From Deltaproteobacteria bacterium HGW-Deltaproteobacteria-22 (GTDB lineage Bacteria > Myxococcota_A > Polyangia > HGW-17), in the NCBI GenBank assembly GCA_002841825.1, contig PHAZ01000009.1:1-32510 (forward strand): a DNA stretch of 32,510 bases, written 5' to 3'. The notes under the pieces are model-generated. The model worked only from the letters and a program-made list of their open reading frames with translations, ran no database searches and was not told where the DNA came from. The position numbers and the translations under genes are program-made. The first letter of the stretch is position 1, and each line of letters begins with the position of its first letter. This document shows positions 16,752 to 24,526 of this stretch, piece by piece.

Positions 16752-17990
16752 ATGCGTAACCCGAAGAACCTGCTACACGTCGTGCTCCCGCTGACCCTGC
16801 TCGTCCTGGCCGGCTGCCCCAGCAAGACCAAGGGCGACCCCAGCCTTCCGAAGACGGCACCCGACAAGCCTGCGATGGTGCTGCCCGCGGGCGTGTTCGC
16901 GATCCCGGGCATCGATGACGCCCAACAACTCGCCGTGGGCGACCAGCATGCCTGCGTGATCCGCGCCGGCGGCCGGGTGTTCTGCTGGGGAGACAACACC
17001 ACGGGCGGGCTGGGCCTGCCCGAGAAGAAGATCTATGACAAGCCCGTCGAGTTCCCGCAGGCCGCCGACGCGGTGCAGATCGCCGCGTCCACGACGACCA
17101 CCTGCGTGCGCAAGAAGACCGGCGTGGTCTTCTGCTGGAGCGGCAACCAGGGCCCGGCCACCAACGAGCCCCTCGAACTCAAGAATCAGACCATGACGAA
17201 ACTCAAGGATGCGCGAACCATCGGCGTGGGTCCGCTGCACGTCTGCGGCGCGCTGGCCGACGGGAGCGTCCGCTGCGAGGAGGTCCCCGTGATGCCGCAG
17301 TACACGTCGATCTACTCGATGCCCACGGAGTTCACCGGCGTCGGCGACGTGGTCTCCCTGGAGGTCGGTTTCCAGTTTCTCTGCGCCCGCCTCAAGGGCG
17401 GCGAGGTGCGCTGCATGGGCACCAACCGCGGGGGCCAGACCGGCAACGGCGCCGACGGCGAGGAAAAAGATCCCGTGTCGCCCAAGGGCGCCTCGGCGAT
17501 GACCCCCGAACTGTTCCCGAAGGCGTCCTCGGTGTGCCCGGGGATCGAGCTGCCGGCCTGCGAACAGAACCTGTCCGGCGTGACGGACCTGTCGCTCTCC
17601 CCGGGGGGCGCCTGCGCCGTGATCGGTGCCGACGGCGCCGTGGCCTGCTGGGGATCCTTCGACTACCGCGGCGACGACGTGCTGGGCATCGGAGAGAACG
17701 GCTTCGCGCGGGTGCCGGTGCTCCTCGGTGGAATCACCGGCGCCAGGGCCGTGGCCACCGGCCTGTTCCATGTCTGCGCGCTCACCGGAGATGGGGGCGT
17801 GTCCTGCTTCGGCAAGAACGACCTGGGCCAGCTCGGCGACGGCACGAAGACCGACCGCAAGACCGCCGGTCCCGTCCCGCAACTGACCGGCATGACTCAA
17901 CTGGGCGCCGGCCACTCCATCACCTGTGCGTTGCACGGCACGGGCTCGGTCGTGTGCTGGGGCACCTACCGCGAAGAGACGGAGGAGTAG
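16752..17990 (+). CDS. RCC1-repeat lipoprotein
   Basis: This is a 412-residue predicted outer or periplasmic lipoprotein. The signal peptide ends in the lipobox LAGC with lipidated Cys22. The mature protein contains RCC1/alpha-tubulin-suppressor-like repeats of about 50 residues. Examples are CVIRAGGRVFCWGDNTTGGL (72-91) and HVCALTGDGGVSCFGKNDLG near the C-terminus, each with the C-A/V...G.V.C.G.N..G.LG pattern. These repeats normally build a seven-bladed beta-propeller. The paired cysteines in each blade (HVCAL...VSCFG) may be disulfide-bonded outside the cytoplasm. RCC1-repeat lipoproteins are abundant in Myxococcota-like bacteria and their function is largely unknown. The start has GGAGG (16742-16746) upstream. 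It is convergent with the RRM gene, with 122 bases between their stop codons. Confidence 0.85.
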   Translation: MRNPKNLLHVVLPLTLLVLAGCPSKTKGDPSLPKTAPDKPAMVLPAGVFAIPGIDDAQQLAVGDQHACVIRAGGRVFCWGDNTTGGLGLPEKKIYDKPVEFPQAADAVQIAASTTTTCVRKKTGVVFCWSGNQGPATNEPLELKNQTMTKLKDARTIGVGPLHVCGALADGSVRCEEVPVMPQYTSIYSMPTEFTGVGDVVSLEVGFQFLCARLKGGEVRCMGTNRGGQTGNGADGEEKDPVSPKGASAMTPELFPKASSVCPGIELPACEQNLSGVTDLSLSPGGACAVIGADGAVACWGSFDYRGDDVLGIGENGFARVPVLLGGITGARAVATGLFHVCALTGDGGVSCFGKNDLGQLGDGTKTDRKTAGPVPQLTGMTQLGAGHSITCALHGTGSVVCWGTYREETEE

Positions 17991-18112
17991 TCCTTCGGGC
18001 CTGCTGCCTCCTGTGCGCGGGGCCCGTTGCCAGAACGGAGTCGTACTGTCGGTTCCTGTTCAGTTTTCATTGAAAATGTAGGAAAGGGAGAAGAAGAGGA
18101 AGGAGGGGGGAA

Positions 18113-18457
18113 TTAGAAGCGGCGCGGGGGACGGCGATCGCCACGATCGTCGCGACCACGGAATCCGCCACCACCGCCACCACCGCCACCGCCGCGGTTG
18201 TTGTCGCGGGGGGAGCGTTCCTGGGCTTCGTTGACGCGCAGGGGACGACCATTGTATTCGGTCTCATTGAGACCGGCGACGGCGGCAGCCGCTTCAGCGG
18301 CTTCCATCTCGACGAAACCAAAACCACGGGGACGGCCCGTGTCGCGGTCGGAGATCAGCTTGACGCTGATGACCGTGCCGTACTGGCTGAACAGTTTCTG
18401 GATTTCACCTTCGGTGGTGTTAAAGGGCAGGTTACCTACGAACAGAGTCTGGGGCAT
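18113..18457 (-). CDS. Glycine-rich RNA-binding protein with one RRM domain
   Basis: This 114-residue cytosolic RNA-binding protein consists of a single RRM (residues ~3-78) and an Arg/Gly-rich tail. RNP2 is LFVGNL (5-10) and RNP1 is RGFGFVEM (44-51), with the aromatic residues needed for RNA stacking. The tail contains a run of about nine glycines and then RGRDDRGDRRPPRRF, giving extra RNA affinity. It matches the bacterial Rbp family, often cold-induced and possibly an RNA chaperone. The ATG at 18457 is chosen because AAAGGAA lies 8 bases upstream and homologues begin directly before RNP2. An in-frame upstream start at 18499 would add 14 residues read from a hairpin-rich leader. The structured leader suggests regulation at the RNA level. 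Confidence 0.92.
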   Translation of the reverse strand: MPQTLFVGNLPFNTTEGEIQKLFSQYGTVISVKLISDRDTGRPRGFGFVEMEAAEAAAAVAGLNETEYNGRPLRVNEAQERSPRDNNRGGGGGGGGGGFRGRDDRGDRRPPRRF

Positions 18458-18869
18458 CTTACAAGTTCCTTTCAGGAATGAAAAAGGTTCCGGAACCATA
18501 TCCGGAACAGAAATTGTTATCCAAGTGTGAATACCACTTTCTCGCCCCTGAACCGAATTTTCCTGCTTGCGTTTGCAGCGTGGACTGGACCGGAACCGTG
18601 GACATGAACATCAAAAGCGGACTCTACTTGCCACCCGCCTAACTAGCGGGCGAAAACCTCATTGAATTTTCCGGGGAGTTCTCAGGAACCCTGTGGGCCA
18701 TCCAACGCAGCCTTAATAGCAGTTTTGCAGACAAGATGTTAGGAAATTTACAGAAAATTAACGTTTTTTCGCTGCAAGAAGAAAAGACCCCTTTGTTTGC
18801 TGGGGATTTTTATGCAATATTTTCGGAAAACCGGGGAAAAAAACCTGTGGATTGACGAAAAAGACCAGG
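18458..18869 (-). promoter_or_regulatory. Long structured leader/promoter region of the RRM gene
   Basis: These 412 bases separate the RRM start from the stop of the cyclase gene. No open frame is convincing. Positions 18720-18860 are strikingly AT-rich for this genome and probably hold the promoter, although no paired -35/-10 boxes stand out. Nearer the gene are the stem CCCGC/GCGGG (18634-18638 and 18646-18650), repeated GTTCCGG elements and a hairpin with a T run (listed separately). Just after the cyclase stop, CCTG...CAGG followed by TTTTTTT on the minus strand (down to about 18839) may be the cyclase terminator. Confidence 0.45.
18481..18508 (-). terminator. Attenuator-like hairpin with T run in the RRM leader
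   Basis: Read on the minus strand, GTTCCGG (complement of 18502-18508) pairs with CCGGAAC (complement of 18487-18493) over an 8-base loop, and is followed by C and five T residues (18485-18481). It is therefore a candidate intrinsic terminator located within the leader, 24 bases before the start codon. An alternative is the 12-base palindrome GGTTCCGGAACC (18486-18497). Confidence 0.45.
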
Positions 18870-19502
18870 TTACGGCAATTGATAAGTGACCGCGAAGGCC
18901 TGCTTGGCCCCCGGCGGGATCTCGTCGATGGGCGAAAACGAGATGTCCGGGAAGTCCCCGGCCTCGTCCCTGACCGCGAGCGTCACCAGGATCTCCCAGG
19001 CCTTGGCGGTGTCCTCCCCGAGCTTGCTCGCAGCGTTGACCTCGGCGCCGAAGACGTCGGAGTCGCCGATCTTCAGGACCTTTCCGTAGCCCAGCCCGAT
19101 GCACAGCAGGACCTTCTCCTCGGGGGCGCGATCGGCGTTGTATTCGTGCAGCAGGCGCTGCATCGCCAGCGACGCGGCCAGGGCCTTGTGCACGTTGCGG
19201 AAGATCACCATGTAGGAGTCACCCTCGACCTTGAGCAAGATCCCGTCGTGGCTGTCGATGACCGGGATCAGCAGGCGGTGTGACTCGTAGATCGTCTGCA
19301 GGAAGTGGATGATGCCAAACTTCTCCACGCCGCGGGAGAAGCCCGACAGGTCGGTGAACATGATGCACCAGTGCTCGCCGAACAGGTCCCAGATGCGCTC
19401 GTCGATCCTGGCCTTGTCAGCGCCGGGCTTGACCCGCTCGCCGATGAGTTTTTCCAGCCGCTCCTCGGAGGCGCTCGTGGTGACGGATTTCAGTGTGGAC
19501 AT
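18870..19502 (-). CDS. Class III adenylate/guanylate cyclase domain protein
   Basis: This 210-residue soluble protein consists of a single class III nucleotide cyclase homology domain. The first metal-binding aspartate is Asp51 in FTDLSGFS. The second is Asp95 in KVEGDSYMVIF, and Lys91 occupies the position that selects adenine in adenylate cyclases. The transition-state region is VFGAEVNAASKL (150-161). It keeps the conserved Asn156 but has Lys160 where arginine is usual, a conservative change. No transmembrane, PAS or HAMP domain is attached, so it would act as a cytosolic homodimer. cAMP synthesis is the likely activity but is not proven by the residues alone. The start at 19502 has AGGAG nearby and a reasonable promoter upstream. 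The reading direction is the same as the two flanking minus-strand genes. Confidence 0.88.
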   Translation of the reverse strand: MSTLKSVTTSASEERLEKLIGERVKPGADKARIDERIWDLFGEHWCIMFTDLSGFSRGVEKFGIIHFLQTIYESHRLLIPVIDSHDGILLKVEGDSYMVIFRNVHKALAASLAMQRLLHEYNADRAPEEKVLLCIGLGYGKVLKIGDSDVFGAEVNAASKLGEDTAKAWEILVTLAVRDEAGDFPDISFSPIDEIPPGAKQAFAVTYQLP

Positions 19503-19562
19503 GGCATTTTTCTCCTGCGGTCATTGCCGGACAGACTTCCGGTCCAGGTTTGCGGTCGACAC

Positions 19563-19591
19563 AATATAACGTGATTTCCGCCGGCAACCAA
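19563..19591 (-). promoter_or_regulatory. Possible promoter of the cyclase gene
   Basis: On the minus strand, TTGGTT (complement of 19586-19591) and TATATT (complement of 19563-19568) are separated by 17 bases, about 60 bases upstream of the cyclase start. The -10 matches five of six. Confidence 0.45.
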
Positions 19592-19609
19592 TAAGTAGTT
19601 GCAAGGTTT

Positions 19610-19653
19610 CCCGGGGCTACCAGCCACGGGCCCCGGGGCTACCAGCCACGGGC
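19610..19653. repeat. 22-bp tandem duplication over the end of the phosphoesterase gene
   Basis: CCGGGGCTACCAGCCACGGG occurs at 19611-19630 and again at 19633-19652, a period of 22 bases. The copy at 19633 contains the real stop codon and last codons of the metallophosphoesterase gene; the other is a relic beyond the stop. The duplication also creates a perfect 8-base inverted repeat, CCCGGGGC/GCCCCGGG (19610-19617 and 19630-19637), that may terminate transcription. Confidence 0.85.
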
Positions 19654-22233
19654 GAGGATCTGGTACGTGCCGTTGTCGTCGCCGTCGTCCTCCCAGACGA
19701 AGACCTGCGTGCCCGGATCGTTGATGGCGGCACCGGGGAAGCGCTGGGGGCCGTTGGCCACCCGGTTGACGGTCCACTGGACACGCAGGTCGCTGCCATC
19801 ATTGTTGTAACTGCGCGCGAAGATGTCGTAGTTCCCGTCGCCGTCGGAGTCGTCGGACCAGGACACCAGGAAGGCGCCGCCGGGCGCCACCGACAGGACC
19901 GGGGTCCGGTGCTGGCCGCCGGCCGCGGAGACGGCGAAGTCGGCGATGCGTCCGGCGCCGGCTGCGGTGAAGGCGCGCGCGAGAATCCGGTAGTTGCCGC
20001 CGCCGTCGGCGTCATCGCGCCAGGCCACCACAAAACTGCCGTCGGAGGCGACCCCGAGGGCGGGCTCGAGCTGCTGCCCGTCGGCCACGCTGTTGACGGT
20101 GATCCGGGCGAACCGGTTGGTGCCATCGGCGTTGAAGCCGCGGGCATGAATCTGGAATGCGCCGTTGCCGTCGCTGTCGTCCTGCCACACGACCACGATG
20201 TTGGCAGCGGCGTCCAGGCCCACCCGGGGTCTCAGGCGCGCGCCCAGGGCGTCGTCATGGACGCTTCGGTCGGTGAAGCGCTCGGAGCCGTCGGCCGAGA
20301 AGCCGCGCATGAGGATCTGCCCGTTGCCGTCACTGGCGCGATCGTCCTGCCAGGCGATGACGAACCGGCCGTCGGGTGCCATGGCCACGCTGGGCAGCGT
20401 CTGCTGGCCCGTGGCCACGGAGTTCACCGGTGCGATGGTGAAGCGTGGCGTCCCGTCGGCGAAAAAGCCGCGGGCATGGATCTGGTAGACCCCGTTGTCG
20501 TCGGTGTCGTCGGACCAGGCCACCACGAAGTTGCCGGCTGCGTCCATGGCGATGGAGGGATCCTGCTGGTGTCCGGCGCCGTCGGCGTGCACCATCGCAT
20601 CGGAGAACGCCACGCAGCCGCCGGGGGCGAACCCCCGCATGAAGATGTCGAAGTTACCCGCACCGTCGGTGGAGGAACTGTCGTCCTCCCAGACCGTGAC
20701 GAAGGCTCCGGCGGGGGACAGCGCCACGGCGGGGGCGAACTGGTCCCCGGCGGACAGCCGGTTCACGGTGCGGTCCGAAAAGGCGGTGCGGCCCATCGAA
20801 TCGATGCCGACGGCGGGCGGATCGACGAAGTTGTAGGAGAACGCATACTGGTGCTGAGGGGAAGCAGGGTCCGAGGCGTACCAGTCGCCGCCGGTCTGAT
20901 CCGGATCCGGCGGGTCGAACAGTTCGCTGCAGAAGAACGCGGGCTGCCCCTGGGGGAACATCTCCGTGTTGCCTTCCTCCACGGTGAAGGTGCTGGCCCG
21001 GATGGAGTTCTGCCGCGGGTCGAAGATCAACTGCCACATCCAGCCGTTCCCATGGTAGGTGCCGATGCGGCAGTGGTTGGTGCAGGACGCCGCCGAGGAC
21101 GCCGTACACTCGCCCTCGAACTGGTAGTCCACCAGCATCTCGTGGACCGGCGCGCCGGTGTTGGAGGTCTTCACCCGGTACTCGGAGTCACCGATGTGCC
21201 CGGAGAGGACCATGAAGATGTTGCTGTGCCGGGAGACGAGCTCGTCCCATACGGCCGATCCGGTGGCGCCGATGGCGTTGTAGTCGGGGTCCGGGCAGCC
21301 GCCCGAATAACCGCCGCCGTGGGTGAGGTAGCAGTGCGTGACGAGGATGACGTGATGATCCGGATGGGATGCCACCAGATCGTCGGCCCAGCACAGCACG
21401 TCCTTGCGCGCGGAATACTCGATCGACAGCACCATGAAACGCATGGGCCCGACGCTGAAGAAGTTGTAGTTGTTGATGTTGCTGGAGCCGTAGGAGCCGC
21501 CGTACCAGGCATTGGCGGCGAACCGCGAGGCGGGGAAGTACGTGTCAAACAGGCTGTCGGAGCGCCCGAAGACCCCGCTCAGGAGATAGTCGTGGTTGCC
21601 CGTGGTGACAGTGTAGGGCATGCCCGCGGCGTCGAGCATCGCGTGGGCGTCGCTGGCGATCTGCCACTGGGACGTGGTGTTGGCGTTGGTGATGTCGCCC
21701 TCGTGAACGACGAACGCGATCCCGTCGGAGGCGCGGTGGTCCAGCACCCACTGCATCTGTTTCCGGTAGGTGTTGTCCGCGTCGTTGGGCTGCTTGCTGG
21801 TGTAGTACTGCGTGTCTGGCAGGATCACGATCGAAAACGGCGCGCAGAAGTCGCCGCAGGGCTCCCGGCAGGTGACGGTGTCCGGATCGCAGCGCGTGCC
21901 CCCCTCGCAGGGCACCGGCGCAGACCACTCGAGGCAGGCGTCGGCGTCGAACTGCCCGCACTCGGCGATGCCCCCGTCGACGCAGCCTGTGACCCCCAGC
22001 CCCGGACACAAATCGCCGCAGGGCACATCCCCGTCGGATTCCCCGTCCACGTCGTTCACCACATCGGACACGTCGCCGGCGTCGGTGTCCCCGTCCACGT
22101 CGGCGTCGGGCGTTCCCTTCCTGGTGGCGTCAGGGCTGCATGAAACGACGGCCAGAATCAGGAGCCCGCCGATGATCGTCAAGACGATTTTTGACAGATA
22201 TCCGAGAAAAGCCGCCCTCTCTATTTTACTCAT
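19639..22233 (-). CDS. Metallophosphoesterase lipoprotein with seven C-terminal repeats
   Basis: This 864-residue predicted surface lipoprotein has a signal peptide ending in VVSC with lipidated Cys32. It then has an Asp-rich linker (about 33-70) and a Cys-rich segment (about 72-135). Next is a calcineurin-like phosphoesterase domain (about 136-400) with the metal-binding motifs LPDTQYY, HEGDITN, GNHDYL, LVTHCYLTHGG and SGHIGDSEYRV. The C-terminal ~390 residues comprise seven repeats of about 52-55 residues of the type VNxxxxGxQxxPxVAxxxxGxFVVxWxDDxDxDGxxxIxARGF. Seven such units could form a beta-propeller with acidic, possibly calcium-binding loops. Substrate is unknown; extracellular phosphodiester or nucleotide cleavage is typical of the family. 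A 22-base duplication overlaps its 3' end. Confidence 0.88.
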   Translation of the reverse strand: MSKIERAAFLGYLSKIVLTIIGGLLILAVVSCSPDATRKGTPDADVDGDTDAGDVSDVVNDVDGESDGDVPCGDLCPGLGVTGCVDGGIAECGQFDADACLEWSAPVPCEGGTRCDPDTVTCREPCGDFCAPFSIVILPDTQYYTSKQPNDADNTYRKQMQWVLDHRASDGIAFVVHEGDITNANTTSQWQIASDAHAMLDAAGMPYTVTTGNHDYLLSGVFGRSDSLFDTYFPASRFAANAWYGGSYGSSNINNYNFFSVGPMRFMVLSIEYSARKDVLCWADDLVASHPDHHVILVTHCYLTHGGGYSGGCPDPDYNAIGATGSAVWDELVSRHSNIFMVLSGHIGDSEYRVKTSNTGAPVHEMLVDYQFEGECTASSAASCTNHCRIGTYHGNGWMWQLIFDPRQNSIRASTFTVEEGNTEMFPQGQPAFFCSELFDPPDPDQTGGDWYASDPASPQHQYAFSYNFVDPPAVGIDSMGRTAFSDRTVNRLSAGDQFAPAVALSPAGAFVTVWEDDSSSTDGAGNFDIFMRGFAPGGCVAFSDAMVHADGAGHQQDPSIAMDAAGNFVVAWSDDTDDNGVYQIHARGFFADGTPRFTIAPVNSVATGQQTLPSVAMAPDGRFVIAWQDDRASDGNGQILMRGFSADGSERFTDRSVHDDALGARLRPRVGLDAAANIVVVWQDDSDGNGAFQIHARGFNADGTNRFARITVNSVADGQQLEPALGVASDGSFVVAWRDDADGGGNYRILARAFTAAGAGRIADFAVSAAGGQHRTPVLSVAPGGAFLVSWSDDSDGDGNYDIFARSYNNDGSDLRVQWTVNRVANGPQRFPGAAINDPGTQVFVWEDDGDDNGTYQILARGW

Positions 22234-22298
22234 GGCGCCTCACTTCCAGATCCCACTTTAACTCCGGAAAGCCGCCCCGGGCAACACGAAAGTCCTGC

Positions 22299-22327
22299 TT
22301 GACATCAACCGTATCCATGCGGATATT
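22299..22327 (+). promoter_or_regulatory. Predicted aconitase promoter, TTGACA-N17-GATATT
   Basis: A perfect -35 TTGACA (22299-22304) is separated by exactly 17 bases from GATATT (22322-22327). Transcription would start near 22334 with a leader of about 65 bases. The same design is found upstream of mmsA. Confidence 0.6.
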
Positions 22328-22399
22328 CAGGATCCGGAACAAAAACCGGGTGGAATATCACCATGCGTTGATTCATACAACCCAAACGGAGAACACTAC

Positions 22400-24328
22400 A
22401 TGAGCAGTAACATCGTCGAAAAAATCCTCAAAGCGCACCTTCGTGAAGGCGACTACGTCGTGGGCCAGGAGATCGGCATCCGCATCGATCAGACCCTGAC
22501 CCAGGACGCCACGGGGACCATGGCCTACCTCCAGTTCGAAGCCATGGGTCTTCCGGCGATCAAGACCGATCTGTCCGTTTCCTATGTGGACCACAACACC
22601 GTCCAGGTCGGCTTCGAGAACGCCGACGACCACAAGTACCTGCAGTCCATCGCCTCGCGCTACGGGCTGGTGTTCTCCCGCCCGGGCAACGGCATCTGCC
22701 ACCAGGTGCACCTCGAGCGCTTCGGCAAGCCCGGCACCACGCTGCTGGGCAGCGACAGCCACACCCCCACGGGCGGCGGCGTCGGCCAGATCGCCATCGG
22801 CGCCGGCGGCCTCGACGTGGCCGTGGCCATGGGCGGCGGCAACTTCTACCTCGCGACCCCGAAGGTGTACCTTGCCAAGCTCACCGGCGCGCTGAAGCCC
22901 TGGGTCACGGCCAAGGACGTCATCCTGCACATGCTGAGCATCCTCTCCACCAAGGGCAACGTCGGCGTCGTCCTCGAGTACGGCGGTCCCGGCGTGGCCA
23001 CCCTGTCGGTGCCCCAGCGCGCGACCATCACCAACATGGGCGCCGAGATGGGCGTCACGACCTCCTTGTTCCCGTCCGACGAGATCACCAGACAGTTCCT
23101 GAAGGCGCAGAAGCGCGAGCAGGACTGGTCCCTGCTCGTGGCCGACGAGGGCGCCGCCTACGACCGGATCATCGAGGTCGACCTGGGCGAGATCGAGCCC
23201 CTGGCCGCGTGCCCCCACAGCCCCGGCAACGTCAAGCCGATCTCCGAGCTCGCCGGCATGAAGGTCGACCAGGTCGCCATCGGCTCCTGCACCAACTCGT
23301 CGCTCAAGGACCTGCGCACCACGGCCGCGATCCTCAAGGGCCGCAAGGTGCACCCCGACGTCAGCCTCGGCATCGCCCCGGGCTCGCGCCAGGTGCTGCA
23401 GATGCTCTCCGACGAGGGCGGCCTCTCGGACCTGCTCGCCTCCGGCGCGCGCCTGCTCGAGAACGCCTGCGGCTTCTGCATCGGCAACCACTTCAGCCCC
23501 AAGAGCGCCGGCATCAGCTTGCGCACCTCCAACCGCAACTTCGAGGCCCGCAGCGGCACCGCAGACGCCCAGATCTACCTCGTCAGCCCCGAGGTCGCGG
23601 CCATCGCGGCGCTCACCGGCGAGTTCACCGATCCGCGCGCCGCCGGCATCCCGTTCCCGGCCGTGAGCGAGCCCGCCGAGTTCACCATCGACGACTCGAT
23701 GTTCATCTTCCCCAACGAGGCCGGCCGCAGCACCTCGATCTTCCGCGGACCGAACATCGGTGATCCCCCGGCCAACACCGCCATGGCAGACGCGCTGACG
23801 GGCGAGGTCACCATCAAGGTCGGCGACAAGATCACGACCGACCACATCATGCCTGCCGGCGCACGCCTGAAGTACCGCTCCAACGTGCCCAAGTACGCAC
23901 AGTTCGTGTTCGAGAACGTCGATGGCTCGTTCTCCAAGCGCTGCCTCGAGAACAAGGCCAAGGCCGTGGCCAACTTCATCTTCGCGGGCGAGTCCTACGG
24001 TCAGGGCAGCTCCCGCGAGCACGCCGCGATGTGCCCGATGTATCTGGGCGTCAAGGCCGTGGTCGCGAAGTCCTTCGAGCGCATCCACGCTGCCAATCTC
24101 GTCAACTTCGGCATCCTGCCGCTGTTGTTCGCCGACGCCGGCGATTACGATCGCATTCCGCAGGGCGCGGCCGTGGTGTCCCCGAACATCCGCAAGGCCA
24201 TCGAGAACGGCGAGCCCGTCATCCTCGAGGTCGACGGCGTGGGCCTGATCAAGTGCGATTACAAGCTCTCCGGACGCCAGCGCGAGATCCTGCTCGCCGG
24301 CGGCCTGCTGAACTTCACCACGAAGTAG
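22400..24328 (+). CDS. Aconitate hydratase (642-aa bacterial type)
   Basis: Aconitase isomerises citrate to isocitrate via cis-aconitate in the TCA cycle, using a [4Fe-4S] cluster. The 642-residue length fits the shorter bacterial aconitase group found in deltaproteobacteria and relatives, rather than AcnA (about 890) or AcnB (about 860). Characteristic motifs are LLGSDSHTPTGGGVGQ, the cluster cysteine in IGSCTNSS, the cluster pair in ACGFCIGNH, and the swivel domain phrase DKITTDHIMPAG followed by GESYGQGSSREHA with the active-site Ser-Arg. A homoaconitase/isopropylmalate isomerase is unlikely because both the large and swivel domains are fused in the order typical of aconitase. The gene is monocistronic by spacing: 166 bases upstream and 198 bases downstream to its neighbours. 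Confidence 0.95.
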   Translation: MSSNIVEKILKAHLREGDYVVGQEIGIRIDQTLTQDATGTMAYLQFEAMGLPAIKTDLSVSYVDHNTVQVGFENADDHKYLQSIASRYGLVFSRPGNGICHQVHLERFGKPGTTLLGSDSHTPTGGGVGQIAIGAGGLDVAVAMGGGNFYLATPKVYLAKLTGALKPWVTAKDVILHMLSILSTKGNVGVVLEYGGPGVATLSVPQRATITNMGAEMGVTTSLFPSDEITRQFLKAQKREQDWSLLVADEGAAYDRIIEVDLGEIEPLAACPHSPGNVKPISELAGMKVDQVAIGSCTNSSLKDLRTTAAILKGRKVHPDVSLGIAPGSRQVLQMLSDEGGLSDLLASGARLLENACGFCIGNHFSPKSAGISLRTSNRNFEARSGTADAQIYLVSPEVAAIAALTGEFTDPRAAGIPFPAVSEPAEFTIDDSMFIFPNEAGRSTSIFRGPNIGDPPANTAMADALTGEVTIKVGDKITTDHIMPAGARLKYRSNVPKYAQFVFENVDGSFSKRCLENKAKAVANFIFAGESYGQGSSREHAAMCPMYLGVKAVVAKSFERIHAANLVNFGILPLLFADAGDYDRIPQGAAVVSPNIRKAIENGEPVILEVDGVGLIKCDYKLSGRQREILLAGGLLNFTTK

Positions 24329-24339
24329 CCGAGCCCTCC

Positions 24340-24365
24340 GACCGTTCACTTTGTCAGACCGTTCA
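24340..24365. repeat. Direct repeat of GACCGTTCA, 17-bp period
   Basis: GACCGTTCA occurs at 24340-24348 and 24357-24365, just after the aconitase stop and upstream of the mmsA promoter. It could be a pair of regulator binding sites or chance; no third copy is visible. Confidence 0.5.
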
Positions 24366-24404
24366 AATGCCCTCCCCCGAACCCTTCTGCTGCACCCAAT
24401 TCTG

Positions 24405-24417
24405 ACAATACTATTGT
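24405..24417. promoter_or_regulatory. Perfect palindrome ACAATA-C-TATTGT upstream of mmsA, possible operator
   Basis: A 13-base perfect palindrome lies 24 bases upstream of the -35 box of the predicted mmsA promoter, around -65 relative to the likely start of transcription. That position suits an activator or a repressor binding upstream. The regulator is not in the window. Confidence 0.4.
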
Positions 24418-24441
24418 GCCTTTGCATGCTGGTTTGCACCC

Positions 24442-24470
24442 TTGACAGGGTTGTTTGGAACGTGGATACT
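24442..24470 (+). promoter_or_regulatory. Predicted operon promoter, TTGACA-N17-GATACT
   Basis: TTGACA (24442-24447) matches the consensus exactly and is followed after 17 bases by GATACT (24465-24470). The start of transcription would be near 24477, leaving a ~50-base leader with AAGGAG (24514-24519) before the mmsA ATG. It probably drives all five genes to 30743. Confidence 0.6.
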
Positions 24471-24526
24471 CTGGCACGAGGCAAAAAAGCCGATGAAACC
24501 CTGCATTTTCCAAGAAGGAGACACTA

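Noticed and set aside
13114-16860. 1248-codon open frame on the minus strand across the Acs-like and Buk-Ptb genes
   Set aside because: It lies antisense to two clear genes and its translation is low-complexity His/Asp/Gly/Arg typical of a GC-rich shadow frame; no ribosome site or motif.
18560-18720. A tRNA or tmRNA in the RRM leader (GGTTC and GCAAACGC-like phrases)
   Set aside because: No cloverleaf, acceptor stem or tag reading frame can be formed around these phrases.
19909-22143. 744-codon plus-strand open frame over the phosphoesterase gene
   Set aside because: Shadow frame; the minus-strand frame has a signal peptide, metal-site motifs and ordered repeats.
22373-24484. 703-codon minus-strand open frame over aconitase
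   Set aside because: Antisense shadow of a clear aconitase gene.
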